Below are positions 59,434 through 64,000 of a stretch of DNA of 64,000 bases, piece after piece (positions within the stretch are counted from its first letter, which is position 1; each line of letters starts with the position of its first letter). Under the pieces are notes generated by a model. It saw only the letters and a program-made list of their open reading frames with translations. It searched no databases and was not told the DNA's origin. Origin of the DNA: Kofleriaceae bacterium (GTDB lineage Bacteria; Myxococcota_A; Polyangia; Haliangiales; Haliangiaceae); NCBI GenBank assembly GCA_018057825.1, contig JAGPCY010000008.1, positions 62,001-126,000 of the forward strand. The letters run 5' to 3'. Position numbers and translations under genes: made by a program.

Positions 59434-60468
59434 ATGTTCCGCCTCGCCGTGGTCCTGCTCCTGGCCGCCTGTGGCGCCGCGTCACCGTCGCCGTCACCGT
59501 CGCCGGCGCCCCACCAGCCCACGCCGCCGCTCGCGCTGCGCCCGAGCCACGAGGTGGTGTTCGCCGGCGCGTGCGACGCCTCGGGGGCGGTGGCGCTCGA
59601 TGACCGCCACATGGTGGTCGCGGACGACGAGGACAACGTGCTGCGGATCTACGACGCCACCCGGGGCGGCGCGCCGATCGCCGCGGTCGACGTTTCGGTC
59701 GACCTCGGGCTCACGCCGAAGGGCAAGCGGACGCCGCGCATGCCCGAGCTCGATCTCGAGGCCGCGACCCGCCTGGGCGAGCGCGCGTACTGGATCACCT
59801 CCCACGGTCGCAACAGCAAGGGCAAGGCCCGGCCCGAGCGGCTGCGGTTCTTCGCCACGACCTTGCCGTCCCAGGGCGGCGCCGCCGCGGTCGAGGTGGT
59901 CGGCTCGACCGACGGCTTGCTGGCGGCGCTCCTGGCCGACCCGCGGTTCGCGCGCTTCGATCTGGCCGCGGCCGCGGCCCGCGCGCCCAAGTCCGAGGGC
60001 GGCTTCAACCTCGAGGGGATGACCGCGACCCCCGACGGCGCGCTGCTCCTCGGCTTCCGCAATCCGGTGCCGGCCGGCCGGGCCCTGCTGGTCCGCCTGG
60101 AGCAGCCGGCCGCGTTCGTCGCCGGCGGGCCGGCCACCCTCGGTCCTCCGATCGAACTCGACCTCGGCGGCCTCGGCGTCCGCGCGCTGTCGTGGTGGCG
60201 CGGCCAGTACCTGATCGTCGCCGGCGCCCGCGACGGCGAGGCGGCGTCGCGGCTGTTCACCTGGGACGGCCACGGCGCGGCCACCCCGGTCGAGCTCGAC
60301 CTCGCTGCCATGAACCCCGAGGGCACCTTCAGCCCCGACGACGGCGACCAGGTGCTGCTCCTGTCCGACGACGGCGCGGTCGCGATCGACGGCACGCCGT
60401 GCAAGGAGCTCCCCGACGCCACCGGCCGGCGATTCCGCGGGCTGTGGCTGGCGCCGACCGCCGGGTGA
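59434..60468 (+). CDS. DUF3616-like lipoprotein
   Basis: A 344-residue protein with signal MFRLAVVLLLAAC (Cys13) followed by a Ser/Pro linker. GACDASGAVALDDRHMVVAD DEDN, in two adjoining blocks, and EGGFNLEGMTATPDGALLLG are typical of DUF3616, a beta-propeller-like family found near phosphodiesterases. LNPEGTF-like sequence (AMNPEGTFSPDDGDQVLLLS) is near the end. No enzyme activity is implied. It follows the GH114 gene by 83 bases in the same direction. Confidence 0.82.
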   Translation: MFRLAVVLLLAACGAASPSPSPSPAPHQPTPPLALRPSHEVVFAGACDASGAVALDDRHMVVADDEDNVLRIYDATRGGAPIAAVDVSVDLGLTPKGKRTPRMPELDLEAATRLGERAYWITSHGRNSKGKARPERLRFFATTLPSQGGAAAVEVVGSTDGLLAALLADPRFARFDLAAAAARAPKSEGGFNLEGMTATPDGALLLGFRNPVPAGRALLVRLEQPAAFVAGGPATLGPPIELDLGGLGVRALSWWRGQYLIVAGARDGEAASRLFTWDGHGAATPVELDLAAMNPEGTFSPDDGDQVLLLSDDGAVAIDGTPCKELPDATGRRFRGLWLAPTAG

Positions 60469-60478
60469 GGCCGCGCGA

Positions 60479-62008
60479 TCAGTTCGGCGCGCCGACCGCG
60501 CCGCCGCCGACGGTCGCGCCGTCGGCGATCAACCGCGCGATGTCGACGTCTCCGAGGATGACGTCGGTGGCGGCGCGCGCGTTGGCCGGGTCGCAGCGGG
60601 CGTTGATGAAGTTCTCGAGCACCTGGCGTCGGTGCGGCAGGAACGCGGTGGTGAGCGCCGGGGACAGGCGGCGGTTCTCGTCGATGTGCACGAACTCGAG
60701 GCTGGGCGGCCACACCATCCCACCGCCGAGGAAGGCGTTGTTCGAGACCTGGTGGCAGCCGGCACAGGTCTGGGTGGTGGCCCGCCGCAAGACGTCGATC
60801 GGTGACAGCGGCGAGCCGATCGACGCCAGCTTGCTGGCGAGCGCGGAGCGGAACGCCGGGTCGAACCCACCGGTCGCGTAGTCGACGGTGGTCCGCGACG
60901 ACACGCTCTCGTACTCGTTGAAGACATCGGCCGGCGCCAGCGACAAGGACGACGGGTTGCGACCGACCAGCCGCGGCACCTGGGCCACGAACTGCGATTG
61001 GAACGACGCCGCGCGCGGGTGACCGAACATCAGCTCCTCGGCCGGGTTGGACTTGACGGTGACGTGCGCGAAGGTGAGGCGACAGGTCGCCGGGTCGGCG
61101 GAGTCGGCGCAGGTCCGACGCAGCTTGAACTCGCGGAGCTGCCACTCGAGGGAGTCGATGAAGAAGTTGGTGCGGATCTGGCCCTCGCCATGGTCGGCCG
61201 TCGCGCCGCGCGCGAGCCCGTAGGCGTGGGCCGCGACCACCGCGGGGAACCCGGCGACCGCGCCGCCGGTCAGGTAGAAGCGCTCGAGGGCGTCGGCCAC
61301 CTCGGTCGACGAGCCGGTGCGCCCCAGGCCTTGCCAGAACCGCGCGACCGGCAGGCAGGCGTCGATCCCGCCACCCGGGGTCGGGTTGGGCAACACGCCC
61401 TCGAAGATGATCAGCGCCCGACCGGGCAGCCCAGCCACGCGCGACTGCATCGCGTAGACGATCCGGTACTCGCCGCAGTTCGAGCCGTCGGCCGGCGCGA
61501 GGTCGAAGCGGTTGAACAGGCCGAGCGGCTCGAACGCGACGCCGGAGCTCGGGGTGAACGGGTCGACCAGGGCCAGCCGGGCCTCGGGCGGGCGCGGACA
61601 CACCAGGCCGAAGCGCTCGGGGTCGATGCCGGGGTCGTCGCAGTCGCCGCTGGCCGGCGAGGCGCCGAAGGTCCGCATCCACTGCTGGAAGGTGGCGCGC
61701 GCGGTCTGCCCCGGCGCGACCTGCGCGGTGGTCAAGATCCGCTCCATCACCCGCGCGAAGCCGAACCGCGCCAGCACGGTCGGGTCGGTCACGACCAGGG
61801 CCGGCTGGGTCGGGGTCCCGCCGACCCGGCAATCGCCGTCGGGCCCGTCGATCGGCGGCCCGTCGATCGGCCGACCATCGATCGGCGTCGCGTCGATCGA
61901 GGCGTCCGGGGCGGCGTCGGGGGCACCGCCGAAGTACAGGTCGCACGCGGCGACGGTCGACAGGGCGGCGGCGAGGGCGAGGCGAGGGGTCGCGCGGAGA
62001 GCGGTCAC
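60479..62008 (-). CDS. Lipoprotein with one c-type haem motif
   Basis: A 509-residue protein from GTG 62008, chosen because GAGG lies just upstream and the result, VTALRATPRLALAAALSTVAAC, is a lipoprotein signal with Cys22. A short IDG/PIDG repeat linker follows. The body has several Cys (C-D-D-P-G-I-D, L-V-C-P-R-P, S-N-C-G-E-Y-R) and one CAGCH near residue 425. It resembles a Deltaproteobacterial family I cannot name. Probably periplasmic or surface-exposed. Confidence 0.78.
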   Translation of the reverse strand: MTALRATPRLALAAALSTVAACDLYFGGAPDAAPDASIDATPIDGRPIDGPPIDGPDGDCRVGGTPTQPALVVTDPTVLARFGFARVMERILTTAQVAPGQTARATFQQWMRTFGASPASGDCDDPGIDPERFGLVCPRPPEARLALVDPFTPSSGVAFEPLGLFNRFDLAPADGSNCGEYRIVYAMQSRVAGLPGRALIIFEGVLPNPTPGGGIDACLPVARFWQGLGRTGSSTEVADALERFYLTGGAVAGFPAVVAAHAYGLARGATADHGEGQIRTNFFIDSLEWQLREFKLRRTCADSADPATCRLTFAHVTVKSNPAEELMFGHPRAASFQSQFVAQVPRLVGRNPSSLSLAPADVFNEYESVSSRTTVDYATGGFDPAFRSALASKLASIGSPLSPIDVLRRATTQTCAGCHQVSNNAFLGGGMVWPPSLEFVHIDENRRLSPALTTAFLPHRRQVLENFINARCDPANARAATDVILGDVDIARLIADGATVGGGAVGAPN

Positions 62009-62219
62009 GGTGACCTCGGGCAGAGGGGGGGCGGGGTCCTTCCACCGTCGCGCGAACCGGCCGCCGGGGGAAGCCGGAACCTCGCTGACCCGGCGACGGC
62101 GTGGCGGCCGTCGCACGACGTCGGAAAGCTGAGGCCCCGTGTCCGGACAGACGCGGCCGCTCGGCAAAACGGCTCGACGAAAATCGCGCGGGCGGTCGAT
62201 CGGCCGCCGTCCGCCCCCG

Positions 62220-62248
62220 AAAAACTGACGGGCCCCCCCGGGGCCCGA
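62220..62248 (-). terminator. Intrinsic terminator of the sigma factor gene
   Basis: Arms CGGGCCCC (62230-62237) and GGGGCCCG (62241-62248) pair perfectly around three bases. On the minus strand the stem is followed by TCAGTTTTTT (six T, complement of 62220-62225). It lies 30 bases after the sigma stop. This is the clearest intrinsic terminator in the window. In the rest of the gap to 62009 I see nothing definite. Confidence 0.7.
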
Positions 62249-62278
62249 CGCGCTACGGAGCGGTGCTGGGGTCGCCCG

Positions 62279-62944
62279 TCACGCGGTCGCCAGGCCGGGC
62301 GCCAGGTCGGAGATCGCCGACAGCTCGGTCAGCTTCTCGACGCACCGGCGCAGGTGGGTCCGGATCTTGTGGTTCTTCGAGTAGACGGTCTTCAGGCTGA
62401 TCCGCATCTCGGCCGCGATCGCCTCGGCCTCGAGCCCACGCGCGTAGTACAGGTCGAGGAACTGCCGGTCCTTCTCGCTGAACTCGTCGAGGATCGTGTT
62501 CAGGTGCGACCACCGCTCCTTGTCGAGCAGCATGTCGAGCGGGGTGCGATCGTAGGGCGCGTGAGGATCGTAGGAGGCATCGAGCCGGTCGCCGGCCGGG
62601 CGCCGGAACGAGCCGCGCAGGAAGTCGTAGGCGGTGTTGACCGCGATGATGCCGATCCACGAGCCGAGCTTGGTGCCGCGGCTCGGGTCGTAGCTGCGGA
62701 GCTTGTGCATGTCGTCGCGCAGGAGCCCCATCAGGACCTCGGCGAACACCTCGTCGGCATCGGCGTTGGAGGCGTAGGGGGCGCACTTCCCCGTGACCTT
62801 GCCGATGCAGCGGTAGATGAGCCCGCGGTACCGCCGCACCAGCTCGTTCCACCCGCGCTCGTCGCGCCGAAGCACCGCCGAGAGCAACTCACGGTCCGTC
62901 CAATCCGCAGCGTTCGGCTTCTGGCGAATGGCGAGGATGGGCAT
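62279..62944 (-). CDS. ECF-like RNA polymerase sigma factor
   Basis: A 221-residue sigma-70 family protein from ATG 62944 (MPILAIRQKPNAAD). Region 2 includes DADEVFAEVLMGLLRDDMHK and LGSWIGIIAVNTAYDFLRGS. Region 4 has DEFSEKDRQFLDLYYARGLE and EAIAAEMRISLKTVYSKNHK as the helix-turn-helix. There is no region 1 or 3, so it belongs with extracytoplasmic-function sigmas. No anti-sigma gene is adjacent. The leader contains two interlocking inverted repeats that may be regulatory. Confidence 0.92.
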   Translation of the reverse strand: MPILAIRQKPNAADWTDRELLSAVLRRDERGWNELVRRYRGLIYRCIGKVTGKCAPYASNADADEVFAEVLMGLLRDDMHKLRSYDPSRGTKLGSWIGIIAVNTAYDFLRGSFRRPAGDRLDASYDPHAPYDRTPLDMLLDKERWSHLNTILDEFSEKDRQFLDLYYARGLEAEAIAAEMRISLKTVYSKNHKIRTHLRRCVEKLTELSAISDLAPGLATA

Positions 62945-62954
62945 CGTGACGGCG

Positions 62955-63020
62955 AATATCAGCAAGCCCAGTGCCACACCCAACCGGCTGATATTTCATG
63001 AGCAAATCCGGACCGGTTGG
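62955..63020 (-). promoter_or_regulatory. Two interlocking inverted repeats in the sigma leader
   Basis: Arms AATATCAGC (62955-62963) and GCTGATATT (62987-62995) match perfectly. So do CCAACCGG (62980-62987) and CCGGTTGG (63013-63020). The second pair straddles one arm of the first, so in RNA the two stems compete or form a pseudoknot. The block starts 11 bases before the sigma start and is unusually AT-rich. Confidence 0.5.
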
Positions 63021-63180
63021 CTCCCGCCACCATCGGTAGGTCTATTCCACCAGCGCGAGGGAAGGTTTTGCCAGGGAGTACCGTACTAGGGTCCGAAGAG
63101 TAGCGGGTGGCGTGCGTACATGGTCCCACCCAGGCGGCTGGTCCCGCCAGCGGTGCCAGCCGCCCTGCCGGCGCGCTGCG

Positions 63181-63612
63181 TCATTCCCGGTGGTACGGCT
63201 CCCCCCGGACGATGCGAAACCCGCGGTAGAGTTGCTCGAGCACCAGCACCCGGACCAGGCGATGGGCGATGGTCATCCGCCCGAAGGCCAGGAGGCGGGA
63301 GGCGCGGGCCCGGGCCGCGTCCCCCAGGCCATCGGCGCCGCCGATCGCGAACACCACCGGCGCGCCGCCGCCGTGGCTCTGCTCGCGGGCCAAGATCTCG
63401 GTCGCGAACTCGGTCGACGACAGGTTGGCGCCGCGCTCGTCGAAGCCGTAGAGGTGCGCCGTCACCGGCACCGCGGCCATCAGATCGTCGACGGTCTTGT
63501 ACTCGACCACCGCCAGGGTGCAGTACGGCCGTAGGCGCTTGACGTACTCGTCCTCGGCGGCCTTGAGATAGGCCTCCTTGAGGCGGCCGACGATCGCCAG
63601 CGTGATCTTCAC
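63181..63612 (-). CDS. rlmH: 23S rRNA pseudouridine-1915 N3-methyltransferase RlmH
   Basis: A 143-residue SPOUT methyltransferase from GTG 63612 (VKITLAIVGRLKEAYLKAAE). It has VVFAIGGADGLGDAARARAS, RMTIAHRLVRVLVLEQLYRG and the closing RIVRGEPYHRE, which match the knot and C-terminal motifs of RlmH (the usual end is PYH with a basic residue). It methylates pseudouridine 1915 in helix 69 of 23S rRNA. It is co-directional with the partial gene 44 bases upstream. Confidence 0.95.
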   Translation of the reverse strand: MKITLAIVGRLKEAYLKAAEDEYVKRLRPYCTLAVVEYKTVDDLMAAVPVTAHLYGFDERGANLSSTEFATEILAREQSHGGGAPVVFAIGGADGLGDAARARASRLLAFGRMTIAHRLVRVLVLEQLYRGFRIVRGEPYHRE

Positions 63613-63656
63613 GCTCGCTGCGTACCACGGGTCGGCCGCGCCGACGGTCCGGGGCG

Positions 63657-64000
63657 CTACGTCGGGCGGGTGGCCTCGAGCGCGGCGGGGGCCCGCCGCC
63701 ACGGCTCGCGCTCGACGTCGAGGAGGTGGGCCAGCCACTCGGGCAAGAGGTGCATGGTCGCGTCGAAGCTGCCGCCCTGGTTCTCGACCACCCGCCGCAG
63801 GTCCTCGGCCGCCTCGCGGGTGCCATCGACGATCGCCGCCAGGGCCCGGACCGGACCGGCGGTCGAGCCGGGTTCACACGCGCTCGGCGGCGAGGTCACG
63901 TACAAGCTGCGGCAGGTCACCGGGCGAGCCGCGTACGCGGTGCACGATCGGTCGGCGGCCAGGAGCACGCAGCCCGGGCTGCGCAGGGTGATCCAGGCCG
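63657..64000 (-). CDS. YkgJ-like cysteine-cluster protein (partial, continues past the window)
   Basis: The reading frame is open to the window edge, so the N-terminus is missing. It begins AWITLRSPGCVLLAADRSCT, then AYAARPVTCRSLYV and PPSACEPGS. Cys spacing and the Y-A-A-R-P-V-T-C-R block match the zinc/iron-cluster region of YkgJ-type proteins. The C-terminal 90 residues are helical (EAAEDLRRVVENQGGSFD). The function is unknown. Confidence 0.72.
   Translation of the reverse strand, partial: AWITLRSPGCVLLAADRSCTAYAARPVTCRSLYVTSPPSACEPGSTAGPVRALAAIVDGTREAAEDLRRVVENQGGSFDATMHLLPEWLAHLLDVEREPWRRAPAALEATRPT

Overview
The window is very GC-rich, with strong G/C at third codon positions and many GTG/TTG starts. 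It carries three C-terminal anchors of the MYXO-CTERM kind (small Cys/Gly motif, hydrophobic helix, Arg cluster), a Ser/Thr kinase with a C-terminal DUF4388-like domain, two PP2C phosphatases, MopE-like and thrombospondin-3-like calcium motifs and many lipoproteins. Together these point to a chromosomal segment of a Myxococcota (Polyangia-like) bacterium. I see no rRNA, tRNA, CRISPR array, transposase or phage structural gene.

Layout. 1-3886: end of an arrestin-like gene, a P-loop ATPase and a 996-residue DUF4157 (eCIS core) protein carrying a deaminase-type HAE/PCxxC motif and an OTU-like Cys/His domain. 3909-5588: lipoprotein. 5834-7258: three overlapping genes in a visibly less GC-rich stretch, the last frameshifted. 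7281-12246: complete branched-chain amino-acid ABC operon livJHMGF on the minus strand. 12399-14324: first Kup potassium transporter. 14381-20821: GFA enzyme, multihaem cytochrome lipoprotein, secreted vWA protein, LPMO-like protein, a secreted protein and a lipoprotein. 21154-25973: PP2C, then a TRAP transporter dctPQM. 26112-27562: DNA methyltransferase and two small genes. 27654-31411: KdpD/KdpE-like two-component pair followed by a second kup. 31477-34766: two myxobacterial-type hypothetical proteins and a type II NADH dehydrogenase. 34986-42794: a 2602-residue adhesin fused in frame to an OmpA-like porin. 42873-45386: CapK-like ligase and a divergent deacetylase-like gene. 45476-49633: Ser/Thr kinase, STAS regulator, PP2C. 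49750-53512: carboxypeptidase-regulatory-like membrane protein and a molybdopterin/PepSY redox pair. 53520-58392: PLP decarboxylase, TetR, RetSat/CrtI-like FAD enzyme and carotenoid oxygenase. 58490-62008: GH114-like lipoprotein, DUF3616 lipoprotein and c-haem lipoprotein. 62279-64000: ECF-like sigma factor, RlmH and a partial YkgJ-like gene.

Points that stand out: (i) the multi-domain DUF4157 toxin candidate; (ii) four CTCGGN/TTCGGG hexanucleotide arrays, each beginning directly after a TAG stop and in the same orientation relative to that gene; (iii) the adhesin-OmpA fusion, where one Arg cluster serves both as the end of a sorting signal and as the start of a potential signal peptide; (iv) TCAAG direct repeats with 11-bp period before the KdpD/E-like pair, with a related pair before kup, suggesting a potassium regulon without kdpFABC; (v) a TetR-controlled carotenoid/retinoid-type enzyme pair. 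All functions are read from the sequence and remembered family features; no search was run.
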